Of a stretch of DNA of 64,000 nucleotides, positions 56,901-64,000 are shown one piece after another. The first letter of the stretch is position 1. Every line of letters starts with the position of its first letter. Made by a program: the position numbers and the translations under genes. The notes under the pieces are model-generated. The model did not search any database, was not told where the DNA came from, and saw nothing but the letters and a program-made list of their open reading frames with translations. The stretch is from a bacterium HR19 (GTDB taxonomy: Bacteria; Calescibacteriota; Calescibacteriia; Calescibacteriales; Calescibacteriaceae), in contig BEHV01000007.1 in the NCBI GenBank assembly GCA_002898315.1, forward strand, positions 58,933 through 122,932, read 5' to 3'.

Positions 56901-57139
56901 CTATGTCTGCCAGAATTTTAGGTAGCTCAAAGTTTGAGTGCTTTTTCATAGATGAGGGTTTTGGCTCTCTTGACGATGACTCTCTTGATGATGTGCTTCA
57001 AGCACTTGAAGGTCTTGCAAAATCAAATATATATCTTGGAGTCATAACTCATGTTGAATCAATGAAAAAACTCGGATACTTCTCAAAAATAATAGTAGAA
57101 AAATATGAATCTTCGTCAAGAATAAGGTATGAAATCTGA
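53933..57139 (+). CDS. sbcC: Exonuclease SbcC/Rad50-type SMC ATPase
   Basis: 1068 aa. N-terminal Walker A QGPTGAGKSSILDA (about 33-46), long coiled coils, a zinc hook EGEKCPVCGNIYH near residue 480, then the C-terminal signature SLSGGETFIASLSLALAMS and Walker B FFIDEGFGSLD. With SbcD it cleaves hairpins and double-strand ends. sbcD is not next to it. The start at 53933 has no clear Shine-Dalgarno sequence. Confidence 0.95.
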   Translation: MVPITLKIEGFLSYRERQEIDFRNVLKTRVFLIQGPTGAGKSSILDAIIFAIYGKIPRFGKEDKKELFINQAKDRATVEFDFKMKDNSGNYKRYKILRTVHRNAVMNVDLKVKVKGEPDDDSEGEWKSIFIGKNLSLKDKNERIVEDIIKLPYDIFTKTIVLPQGRFAELLYAKPAEKSDIILKISGFEEIIESISRRVGEEIKSKKVLLEEKKERLKELKNIDPSTKEKLISDYKMVENEIRKLKTIKDRKNEELKFLNQKILHISSLYEYMSEALLKVEDIKKAQKEISALQNQKEILSNSIIITKRRKEDIEKARYTLDKITDDFDHFFQMMEMAFRATSEIFELSYQKKSKEKELQILKENISSVQVKIQNLEQEIKKLPSVDSLRFLDQFLRKLSDFQVFKREEEILLKNINELKGKINESLKEREDFDKKIVVLLRKKEELEKEIQGLNEKIEHLKINHSALLIRQSIKEGEKCPVCGNIYHRSFESQLDEKQIIQNIQSLSAGKEKLEEGKRAVEKEISVLEGKKSEKEKHIERMKEELEYNEKDYREFKKRFEDFKKEIHKYDVNLKAYELPPYILDKISEIFELVFDPFCSSDFIKKEIKNLDEYLKHSQDTFNRSREELEKEKIREKEFSTAISNIEKNITEISDKISARKKDLGELKENLSLLYRKISDSFVELYDFLQKDSYFAQISSYIERTLKSLQELIGVFNEIFKKIDNEKEPSLSREFLKNFENLLIFNKKIFSETKKKIDDFYLKVLEIARQEDLKLKDIENEIEKLNSKINDSKKVIYDIMKVLEKNSDLFGDVNGNLHSYQMEDVEEKIKRAKEKLEKIRDDDEKKRDTIESQISDIDRKIDELIYQKATIQKEIETLERNLGERRKLEEETRKLEDELKILDIINKDFGNDPLSFKKHLSDYFLEKVISYASRIFKEITRGRYSFELDPSDRKSGAIKIKDAFYDGKLRDSQSLSGGETFIASLSLALAMSARILGSSKFECFFIDEGFGSLDDDSLDDVLQALEGLAKSNIYLGVITHVESMKKLGYFSKIIVEKYESSSRIRYEI

Positions 57140-57209
57140 TTTTATCTTAATTTCTGTTTTTTAAACTAAATTATGGGAAAGAGAGAAATTCTTATGAAGG
57201 TTTAGAGTT

Positions 57210-57725
57210 ATGCAGAAGATAATTAAAACCACCGGCATTTTGATAGCTCTTTTACCCTTCTTCTTTGACTTCTTTACTTTTTCTCCGTCTGGATACTGTC
57301 AGGATAGGAGATATGAAAGATACGATATGATAATGAGAGAGATTTCAGACCTGAAAAAAGAAGTTGGCGAGATAAAAGGGGAGTTGAGACAGATCAATAA
57401 GAGATTTGAAGATATCAATAAGAGATTTGAAGATATAGACAAGAGGTTCGAAATTATAGACAAAAGATTTGAAGATATAAATAAAAGATTGGATGACCTG
57501 AAAGACATAATGAAAGGGATATTTGGTGGAATGGTGTTGCTTGTTGCTTCTGTTATCACCTTTGCATTTTGGGATAGAAGAACAATTATAAGAAGATCTG
57601 TTGAGGAATCAAGAAAAGTGATAGAAGAGGGATTGAGATTCAAAGATGTCATAAATGTTCTTAAAGATATGGCAAAGGAAGATGAGAGATTAGAAAAAAT
57701 AATGAAGCGATACGGATTTCTCTAA
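57210..57725 (+). CDS. Small membrane protein with heptad-repeat coiled coil
   Basis: 171 aa. N-terminal signal or membrane segment (about 8-26), a coil built of seven-residue units of type KRFEDIN (about 60-95), then a membrane helix (GGMVLLVASVITFAFW, about 108-123) and a charged helical tail. This plan, coil followed by a helix and a tail, resembles hemolysin XhlA-like and similar membrane proteins. Function unknown. Confidence 0.7.
   Translation: MQKIIKTTGILIALLPFFFDFFTFSPSGYCQDRRYERYDMIMREISDLKKEVGEIKGELRQINKRFEDINKRFEDIDKRFEIIDKRFEDINKRLDDLKDIMKGIFGGMVLLVASVITFAFWDRRTIIRRSVEESRKVIEEGLRFKDVINVLKDMAKEDERLEKIMKRYGFL
57393..57497 (+). repeat. Five tandem 21-bp units encoding heptads
   Basis: Five 21-base units in frame; the first two (57393-57413 and 57414-57434) are identical and the rest are degenerate. 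They encode the heptads of the coiled coil in the gene at 57210. Confidence 0.9.
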
Positions 57726-57727
57726 AA

Positions 57728-58714
57728 TCATCTGAAAGGGAAATTCGTAAAGTACAGTTTTATTTTGAGCCATCTTCCGTAAAGCCCTAGCGGTTCAAAA
57801 ATAACAGCTAATATAATTGCTAATGCAAATATTATAGGCGCGTACTCTTTCAGAGATACAAATATCTGCGGTATAGATATTACGAAAGCTGTTCCCAGAA
57901 GAGAACCTATTACGGAGCCAAGTCCCCCTATGACTATTGCAGCGAAAATATTTATTGACTCAGAAATTGAGAACATCGTTGGTTCAAGGTATCCGAAAAA
58001 GTAAGCGTAGAGTCCCCCGGCAAAGCCAGTGTGAAACGAGCTTATAACAAAGCTCAAAATTTTAAATTTTACGACATTTACACCGAGAACCTCGGCTACA
58101 AGATCGCTCTCTCTTATCGCCAAAAAAATTTTACCTATGTGCGACTTTATAATTCTGTATCCGACGATGTAAAAGAAATAAGTAAAAAATAAGCACAAGT
58201 AATATATTTCAAGAGGAGAATCTATTCCCCATTTTTTTGGCACAAAAATTCCCATTCTACCCCCTGATATCTGAGGGGTGTTCAAAATGACTTGAAATGT
58301 AGCTATGGAGAACCCAAGAGTAGATATTGCAAGAAATGGACCTTTTAATCTCACAGATGGTATTCCTACTATTGCTCCTATGATGCTGGAGAAAATTCCT
58401 GAAAGCAAGAGAGCTGGAAGGAGTCCTATCTTATCTATGGAATGCGCAAATGCGTATGCTCCGACCGCAAGAAAGCCAGATTGTCCAAAAGATATAAGAC
58501 CTGTGTATCCTATTAGTATGTTCTGCCCGAGGACGGCTATTGAGTATATCATTATGAGTGTAATTATGTATATCATACGGCTTGAAGCAAAAAATGGCAA
58601 GATAACAAAAAATGCAGTGAAAACTGCCGTAAATATAAGAGCGGGAATATCAGGTATGATTCTCAAATCGTCTGAATAATCTGTCTTCATTTTCACTGTT
58701 CTTTTGATTTTCAT
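57728..58714 (-). CDS. livM: Branched-chain amino acid ABC transporter permease, LivM type
   Basis: 328 aa with eight to ten hydrophobic helices. The LivM signatures LIGYTGLISFGQSGFLAVGAYAFA and YAYFFGYLEPTMFSISESINIFAAIVIGGLGSVIGSLLGTAF are present, broken here only by typical residues. A clear Shine-Dalgarno AAGGAGA (complement of 58724-58730) stands 9 bases before the ATG. LivH, LivG, LivF and the binding protein are absent nearby, so the operon is dispersed. Confidence 0.9.
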   Translation of the reverse strand: MKIKRTVKMKTDYSDDLRIIPDIPALIFTAVFTAFFVILPFFASSRMIYIITLIMIYSIAVLGQNILIGYTGLISFGQSGFLAVGAYAFAHSIDKIGLLPALLLSGIFSSIIGAIVGIPSVRLKGPFLAISTLGFSIATFQVILNTPQISGGRMGIFVPKKWGIDSPLEIYYLCLFFTYFFYIVGYRIIKSHIGKIFLAIRESDLVAEVLGVNVVKFKILSFVISSFHTGFAGGLYAYFFGYLEPTMFSISESINIFAAIVIGGLGSVIGSLLGTAFVISIPQIFVSLKEYAPIIFALAIILAVIFEPLGLYGRWLKIKLYFTNFPFR

Positions 58715-58859
58715 CTTGTGATTTCTCCTTTCTTGTAAAAGTTCAATTGAAAGAAATTTTAAAGAAGTTTTCTGTTAGCTTTGTTTTTGAAAAAGTATTT
58801 TGAATTTCGTTTTTCGCTTTTCACTTATGCTCCAATTTTCCTGATTATCTATATCATCT

Positions 58860-59306
58860 ATGAAAAAATCAGTTCTTGTTATATCAAAAGAGCATATTGA
58901 CTTTGTAGGGAAACATGGAGAAGAAGCATACCCAGGTGAAGCTTGCGGAATAATACTTGGGCATATTGAAGATAAAGAAGATGGCATTTTTTTTATCACC
59001 AAAGATTTGAAGAGAGCAAAAAACCTGAGCGATAATCCTTTGAGGTTTTATCTTGACCCAAAAGATTTTCTGCAAATACAAGAGGAAGCAGATAAAAATG
59101 GATTAGAGATAATAGGTATTTATCATACTCATCCTGACCATCCACCAATTGCTTCTCAATATGATCTTGAATCTGCCATAGAGGGTCTATTTTATCTTAT
59201 TTTATCTATATTGGGAGGGAAACCGGCTAATTTCAAAGGTTGGGTTTTAGACCAAGAAAGCAAAGTCAGAAAGTTTGTTGAATCAGAGGTTAGAGTCATC
59301 AAGTAA
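58860..59306 (+). CDS. JAMM (JAB1/MPN) metalloprotease, Mec+/M67 type
   Basis: 148 aa with the complete JAMM site: Glu 27 in [11 protein letters not shown], and His 89, His 91, Ser 99 and Asp 102 in [14 protein letters not shown]. It resembles bacterial Mec+-type enzymes, which remove cysteine or extra residues from the end of CysO-like carriers. The carrier at 27224 ends Gly-Gly-Lys, so this enzyme is a candidate to trim it. Its stop lies inside the convergent next gene. Confidence 0.9.
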   Translation: MKKSVLVISKEHIDFVGKHGEEAYPGEACGIILGHIEDKEDGIFFITKDLKRAKNLSDNPLRFYLDPKDFLQIQEEADKNGLEIIGIYHTHPDHPPIASQYDLESAIEGLFYLILSILGGKPANFKGWVLDQESKVRKFVESEVRVIK

Positions 59307-61439
59307 TCTTATGGCATCATTTATATCTGTTTTTGGCTCTTTACAGACAAAGTTTGAACATATATAAATTGTTGTTTTCCCTTCTTTTTGTCTGAAATCC
59401 TTTGCGAAAAAGATCTCTCTATCTCTATCATCTTCAATTAACGCTATCACATAGTTTGGTATATACCTTTTCTGGAACTCTCTTATAAATGTTATTGCAT
59501 CTTCTTTTTTACCAACTATTGCGATTTCTGTTGTCTTTCCTGAAAATAGCTCCATAGCTTGAATGAAATATGAACATGCCAGTGGATTTTCCTCCGCAAT
59601 ATATAAAATGCTTTCAATCATTCTTTCGGAAATTTTGAGGAATTTTTCTTTTCCTGTCAGCTTGTAGAGTTTAAGCATAGATTCAAGAGCAACTGAGTTC
59701 CCAGAAGGTATTGAGTGATCAAATATATCTACTGGTCTTGTGAAGACAAAATCGGTTTGCAAGTTTTGATTTCTGAAAAGTCCAATTTGTTCGTCGTAGA
59801 AGGTTTTTATCATCTCCTCTGCAAAATATATGCTTTTTTCAACGAAGTATCTTTCTAAATTTGAAAAGTATAGTTCTATTAGAGCAAGTATGAAAAAGGA
59901 ATAATCTTCAAGCATTCCCGTAACTCCTCTTTTCCCATCTTTATATACGTGGTAGAGTTTGCCGTTTTCGTCTGTCATTTTTTCTGTCAGAAATTTTGAA
60001 GTTTTTTCTGCTTTTTGTATTATATTTTTGTCATCTATTATGTGGTATGCTTGTGTGAGGGCGATTATTGTAAGTGCATTCCAATCAGTAAGGATTTTGG
60101 TGTCTTTGAAAGGGCGGGTTCTTTTTTCTCTTTCGTCCTTCATTTTTCTCTTCACCTTCCTTATTATCCTTTCTATTTCATCTTTATTTCTCTTGTAGAT
60201 TTCTGAAAGTTTTTGGGTATCTAATGATATGTGGATTACGTTTTTCTGAGGGAAAGATTGATTGTTCCCGTATGGAGATATTCCAAAGTGCCTTTGGATT
60301 ATTTCAAGCTCCTCATCAGTACATATTTTCTTTATCTCCTCATAATCCCATAGGTAAAATTTTCCCTCTTCTCCCTCACTTTCCGCATCTTCTGCTGAAA
60401 AAAATCCTCCTGTTTCATCATCATAAAGATTTTCAAAAAGGTAGTTTATAGTTTCACTGACTACTTCTCTGTATCTTTCTTTTTTCAAAACTTTATATGC
60501 TTGGGAGTAAATTAATATAAGAAGTGCTTGGTCGTAGAGCATTTTTTCAAAGTGGGGTATAAGCCATTTTCTATCTACTGTGTATCTGTGGAATCCACCA
60601 CCTATGTGGTCATATATTCCACCATTTGCCATACTATCTAGGGTTTTTTCAACTATATAAAGTGCAGATTGGTTCTTTGTTTTGTTCCAGAATTTAAGCA
60701 GGAAGATAAGGACGGGGACATTAGGGAATTTCTGTCCATACCCAAAACCACCATAATCTTCGTCAAAATATGACTTTATCACATCAAAACTATGTGAAGT
60801 TATGTCTTTATCAATTTTTTTTCCTCTGCTTGCTCTGAAAATTTCGTTGTTCAGGTTTTTTATAACTTCCACTATCTTTTTACCATTTTCTTCTATTTCG
60901 TTTTTCTTTTCTCTCCATATTTCTGCTATTTTCGGTATCAGTTCTTTCATTCCTATCATTCCACCTTTTGAGTTTGGTGGTATATATGTGGCGACAAAAA
61001 TTGGTAGTCCATTTGGAGTTAAAACGATATTGAGGGGCCATCCGCAGTTCCTGATAGTTATCTCGCAAATAAGCATAAATATTCTATCTAAATCTGGTCT
61101 TTCTTCCCTATCTATTTTTATTGGCACAAAATACTTGTTTATGAGTTCGGCTATCTCTGGATTTGAGAAACTTTCTCTTTCCATCACATGACACCAGTGG
61201 CATGTTGAATATCCTATTGAGACGAAAATGGGTTTATTTTCTTTTTGCGCTTTCTCAAATGCTTCTTTGCACCAAGGATACCAATCAACAGGGTTATCTT
61301 CGTGCTGTTTCAAGTAGGGACTTACTTCAAAGTAGAGGCGATTTTTTCCTTTTGGTGGTTCTTGCAGAACATACGGCTTGCTCTCAATTATTTTTATTAT
61401 TTCGCTCTGTATATTTTGATTTAGATCATGTTTTTCCAT
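59283..61439 (-). CDS. YyaL/SSP411-type protein (thioredoxin-like DUF255 plus glycoside-hydrolase-like region)
   Basis: 718 aa. The N-terminal domain has [17 protein letters not shown] and [14 protein letters not shown] (CHWCH at 80-84), an active-site-like pair in a thioredoxin fold. The long C-terminal part, with [14 protein letters not shown] and [16 protein letters not shown], is the alpha-helical barrel-like region typical of the family. The biochemical role of this family is not established. It overlaps the JAMM gene by 24 bases. Confidence 0.92.
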   Translation of the reverse strand: MEKHDLNQNIQSEIIKIIESKPYVLQEPPKGKNRLYFEVSPYLKQHEDNPVDWYPWCKEAFEKAQKENKPIFVSIGYSTCHWCHVMERESFSNPEIAELINKYFVPIKIDREERPDLDRIFMLICEITIRNCGWPLNIVLTPNGLPIFVATYIPPNSKGGMIGMKELIPKIAEIWREKKNEIEENGKKIVEVIKNLNNEIFRASRGKKIDKDITSHSFDVIKSYFDEDYGGFGYGQKFPNVPVLIFLLKFWNKTKNQSALYIVEKTLDSMANGGIYDHIGGGFHRYTVDRKWLIPHFEKMLYDQALLILIYSQAYKVLKKERYREVVSETINYLFENLYDDETGGFFSAEDAESEGEEGKFYLWDYEEIKKICTDEELEIIQRHFGISPYGNNQSFPQKNVIHISLDTQKLSEIYKRNKDEIERIIRKVKRKMKDEREKRTRPFKDTKILTDWNALTIIALTQAYHIIDDKNIIQKAEKTSKFLTEKMTDENGKLYHVYKDGKRGVTGMLEDYSFFILALIELYFSNLERYFVEKSIYFAEEMIKTFYDEQIGLFRNQNLQTDFVFTRPVDIFDHSIPSGNSVALESMLKLYKLTGKEKFLKISERMIESILYIAEENPLACSYFIQAMELFSGKTTEIAIVGKKEDAITFIREFQKRYIPNYVIALIEDDRDREIFFAKDFRQKEGKTTIYICSNFVCKEPKTDINDAIRLLDDSNL

Positions 61440-61525
61440 CTCTAAAATTTAACGATATTCTTTCGTGGTTGTTGTTATTTTTGTTTTTGTAAGAATTTAT
61501 TTTTTCTTCCGAATCTTTGGAAAGA

Positions 61526-61816
61526 TTATATTTTCATCCATTTTTTCAAGCTTTTCAGTTTTTCTTCGGGGGAAACCTTTTTATCTCTTCTTTCGTCTAT
61601 TTTTATTACTGTTGAAACTCTTTTTGCTCCTTTTTTGAAGACGGCTTCCTGCATCTCTAAAATTGCTTCAAAAATCCTTTTCTTCTCTCCGTAGATTATC
61701 GTGAACATCGGGTCTGTTTCGTATTTGAGCTCTGGGTATTTTTCAAGAACTTTGAGAGCAGACGCAACATATTTTGATACAGACGGAGATTTTGTCCCAA
61801 GTGGAGTTATGCTCAC
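61526..61816 (-). CDS. MTH1187-family thiamine-binding protein (DUF77)
   Basis: 96 aa from the GTG at 61816: SITPLGTKSPSVSKYVA, DPMFTIIYGEKKRIFE and KRVSTVIKIDERRDK match the family. Members usually start a few residues earlier with a strand such as VILAVSI; that sequence is present in frame just upstream (codons GTA ATT TTA GCA before the GTG) but has no ATG, GTG or TTG, only ATT at 61825. An ATT start is therefore possible. Confidence 0.88.
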   Translation of the reverse strand: MSITPLGTKSPSVSKYVASALKVLEKYPELKYETDPMFTIIYGEKKRIFEAILEMQEAVFKKGAKRVSTVIKIDERRDKKVSPEEKLKSLKKWMKI

Positions 61817-61922
61817 TGCTAAAATTACTTTATGAGAAAAATCTTTTGCCTTTTTCTCTGATTTCCTTTTTTATAACTCCTTCTCTCCATCTCTTAAAAT
61901 TATAAAGATTTGCGAGTGCTTT

Positions 61923-62387
61923 TCATATATCAACTATTATTTGTATTTCTAATTTGCCATCGGGGGTTTTTTTAAGCTGGAGTCCACCATAAGTTGCTGC
62001 CTTGACATATATTTTTGGTTTGTGTTTCTGTGGGTCAAACTTTTCAAATATCGCCGTAGCTTTTATCTCGGTTTCATCGCTTTTAGTGATCTTTATATTT
62101 TCCACTTCTTTTAAGACAAGTTTTCTGGCATCAAAGCGGAAGATAATTTCGTTGAGGAAATTTACGAGGGCAGATTCAAAATCTACGCCATCTGCGCTTA
62201 TTTCTTCTTTTTTCTGATACACGGGCTTTTGCTCGTTTTTCTTTTTCTCTTCCTCAAACTCTCTTAGATATTCTTCTCCAAAGTATATTGCAAGTATCCC
62301 TTTGCAAGCTTCCTTTACAATTTCTTCTTCTGTCTGAGCGATAACTTTGAAAGCCGCTTCTCCCGTATGCTCTAATATCTCTATCAT
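61923..62387 (-). CDS. Archease
   Basis: 154 aa. Archease assists the RtcB RNA ligase. It has EILEHTGEAAFKV at the N-terminus, DFESALVNFLNEIIF in the middle, and VKAATYGGLQLKKTPDG with the terminal IIVDI. Two positions differ from the usual HTAD and TYH forms (here HTGE and TYG). A central Lys/Glu insert (about 43-65) is present. rtcB is not in the window. Confidence 0.85.
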   Translation of the reverse strand: MIEILEHTGEAAFKVIAQTEEEIVKEACKGILAIYFGEEYLREFEEEKKKNEQKPVYQKKEEISADGVDFESALVNFLNEIIFRFDARKLVLKEVENIKITKSDETEIKATAIFEKFDPQKHKPKIYVKAATYGGLQLKKTPDGKLEIQIIVDI

Positions 62388-62470
62388 AAAGCTAAAATGA
62401 TATTAAAAATATTCAAAAATTAATTTGTAAAAATTGTAAATTTGAACTTTATTTTTAAAATTGCCAATCA

Positions 62471-64000
62471 ATGGAAGAGGTCCAAGAATTACAAAAGCAG
62501 AAAAACAACGTTGAAAAAATTAAAAAGCATCAGGAAAGGGGAAACCTGAAAACAAATGATAATTTGAGCGATACAGATGGTGTAGGAGAAAAGATCAACG
62601 GAGTTCTGAAGAGAGAAACTGAAATACTCATACCTGAAAGAGACCTTGTAAATGGGAATATCAACGGGAAATCTGTGGAAATTCTTGAAATACTAAAATC
62701 TGCTCCGTCAAAACTTCCAGAGAAAGATAAAGTTATTTTCAAAAATGCCATATTTTTTTTCTCGTTTGCTTTATCTGATTTCTTCTCTGTAATTATATCA
62801 CATCTGATAAGCAGAAATTTTTTTGGGGTTTCGGTTGATTTGTTTTTATCTTTTCTTCTGGTTTTCCTCGTCTCCCTCGCGTCAAAACTCTATTCAAAGA
62901 ATTTCGCTTTTTGGGATGAGGTCATGAGAATATTCAGAATATCTATAACCTCTGGAATAATATACTACCTTTTTGAATCTTATCATAGCAGGGTATCAAG
63001 TATTTTATATTTTGTGCCATTTTTTGCTTCATATCTTGCTTTTTCTATTCTTTTCAGGAAGATCGCAAGAGAGATTTTGTGGACTATCGGAGTAAGAAGA
63101 AGAGTACTGATCGTTGGAGCCGGGCTCGGTGGTCAGAAGGTTTTGAGAGCAATTGCGTCTGAAAAACACCTTGGATATGACATAATCGGCTTCCTTGATG
63201 ACGATAGATCAAAACACTTTAAATCTTTGGGAAAGTTCAGAGGGAAAGATGTTTTAGTTCTTGGTTCAACATGTGAAATATGGAATATAATTGAAGAATC
63301 AGATGTAGATGAGGTCATTCTTGCGGTCCCATCACTTGGAGATAAAGCTCTCACAGCTCTCGCCGCTCACCTTCAAAAGTTTGTAAGTGCAGTCACAATC
63401 GTTCCAGATATGTTCGGTTTGCCCGTAAATGTTGAGACAAGGCAGTTTTTAGGAGAACAGACAATTTTGCTTTCTGTGAGGAACAACCTTGCAAATCCCC
63501 TGAACAGATTGATAAAAGACATATTTGATTTAGTACTATCTTCCTTTATCTTTGTTTTAATCCTCCCGCTTTTTTTGATAATAGCAATACTTATAAAACT
63601 TGATTCCCCGGGACCTATCATTTTTTCGCACGAGAGAGTAGGGAAGGGAGGGAAAAAGTTCAAATGCTATAAATTCAGAACAATGTATGTTGATAATGAG
63701 AAAATTCTTGAAGAACACTTCAGAAAACACCCGGAAGATAGAGAAGTATTCTTGAAGACAGCTAAGATTCCGGGGAGAGATCCAAGAGTAACGAGAGTTG
63801 GATACTTCCTCAGGAAATTTTCTCTTGATGAACTTCCGCAGATAATAAACGTTCTGAAAGGAGACATGAGTTTGGTAGGACCGAGAGCTCAACCAGAACA
63901 CGAAGTAAAGCAGTGTCAGGATTATTATATGGAGTGGGCGAAGTATATAAAGCCGGGTATAACAGGGCTCGCTCAGGTTATGGGTCGCGCCAACATATCA
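62471..64000 (+). CDS. Undecaprenyl-phosphate sugar phosphotransferase, WbaP/WcaJ type (3' end outside window)
   Basis: 510 codons visible from the ATG at 62471, open to the window edge. A polar N-terminal 90 residues, several membrane helices (about 95-200), a nucleotide-binding-like domain (VLIVGAGLGGQKVL near 212, then IIGFLDDD), and from about 350 a membrane helix and the catalytic bacterial sugar transferase domain: KFSLDELPQIINVLKGDM, SLVGPRAQPEHE and KPGITGLAQVMGRA. It puts the first sugar phosphate on undecaprenyl phosphate, starting a surface polysaccharide. Confidence 0.93.
   Translation, partial: MEEVQELQKQKNNVEKIKKHQERGNLKTNDNLSDTDGVGEKINGVLKRETEILIPERDLVNGNINGKSVEILEILKSAPSKLPEKDKVIFKNAIFFFSFALSDFFSVIISHLISRNFFGVSVDLFLSFLLVFLVSLASKLYSKNFAFWDEVMRIFRISITSGIIYYLFESYHSRVSSILYFVPFFASYLAFSILFRKIAREILWTIGVRRRVLIVGAGLGGQKVLRAIASEKHLGYDIIGFLDDDRSKHFKSLGKFRGKDVLVLGSTCEIWNIIEESDVDEVILAVPSLGDKALTALAAHLQKFVSAVTIVPDMFGLPVNVETRQFLGEQTILLSVRNNLANPLNRLIKDIFDLVLSSFIFVLILPLFLIIAILIKLDSPGPIIFSHERVGKGGKKFKCYKFRTMYVDNEKILEEHFRKHPEDREVFLKTAKIPGRDPRVTRVGYFLRKFSLDELPQIINVLKGDMSLVGPRAQPEHEVKQCQDYYMEWAKYIKPGITGLAQVMGRANIS

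Noticed and set aside
57299-57652. 117-codon open frame on the - strand
   Set aside because: Antisense of the repeat region in the 57210 gene; no start signal and repetitive composition.
1-64000. CRISPR array, tRNA, rRNA or insertion sequence
   Set aside because: No regularly spaced repeats with unique spacers, no cloverleaf-type sequence and no transposase motif were seen by eye; a dedicated scan could still find a small RNA.

Overview
The window is a stretch of compact, AT-rich bacterial chromosome with about 60 genes on both strands, very short intergenic gaps and no gene-free stretch above 300 bases. Nothing looks like phage, plasmid or integron, and I see no tRNA, rRNA or CRISPR array. 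Arg is written mostly AGA/AGG and Ile often ATA, a pattern common in thermophiles. An LpxH-type hydrolase, an AmgK-like cell-wall recycling kinase, a WaaE-type glycosyltransferase and an exported PQQ-type dehydrogenase point to a diderm (Gram-negative type) cell. The scattered order of normally clustered genes (rpsI without rplM, rpsN-rpsH alone, atpF-atpF2-atpH alone) recalls Aquificota and other deep-branching thermophiles, but I cannot assign a phylum from this window.

Layout. 1-13.3 kb: end of a secreted propeller-like protein, argC, rpsI, a secreted DUF151-PDZ protein, phhB, argG, a TauE/SafE permease, a PASTA-bearing penicillin-binding protein, pstB with a spermidine-synthase-like gene, an LpxH-like phosphoesterase, a phosphohexomutase, a fatty-acid-hydroxylase-like protein and purN. 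13.3-22.1 kb: an acetyltransferase, five glycosyltransferases, an AmgK-like kinase, a patatin, an acyltransferase and a fragment of a MjaI-type restriction enzyme. 22.1-31.9 kb: era, a hotdog thioesterase, a biotin carboxylase with a biotin carrier, purK, a CysO/MoaD-like sulfur carrier, an exported superoxide dismutase, half of an ABC exporter and three ATP synthase genes. 31.9-46.7 kb: rpsH/rpsN, an alpha/beta hydrolase, menG/ubiE, nadA, a repeat-bearing nuclease-like protein, a ParA ATPase, a MoeB/ThiF E1-like enzyme, gltB, a class II aldolase, meaB, an EamA transporter and a cell-wall amidase. 46.7-64 kb: a sugar aminotransferase, a DUF2802-like and a TPR-like protein, a sirtuin, a methyltransferase, a PQQ-dehydrogenase-DUF192 fusion, sbcC, livM, a JAMM protease, a YyaL-type protein, a thiamine-binding protein, archease and the start of a WbaP-type initiating sugar transferase.

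How it fits together. Envelope and surface-polysaccharide functions dominate: initiating transferase, glycosyltransferases, sugar aminotransferase, phosphohexomutase, LpxH-like enzyme, PBP, amidase and AmgK. Amino-acid, purine and NAD pathways appear as isolated steps. Three separated genes (27.2, 37.2 and 58.9 kb) together make a plausible CysO-type sulfur-carrier set: a ubiquitin-like carrier ending Gly-Gly-Lys, an E1-like activating enzyme and a JAMM protease that could expose the Gly-Gly end.

Expression signals fall into two groups. Many first genes lack a Shine-Dalgarno sequence and carry a -10-like hexamer only 4-9 bases before the start codon, suggesting leaderless mRNAs; several internal genes and a few others have clear AGGAGG-type sites. 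I found no single dramatic new system. The best leads are the DUF192 fusion, the DUF151-PDZ fusion, the Gly-Gly-Lys carrier with its possible partners, and the leaderless start pattern.
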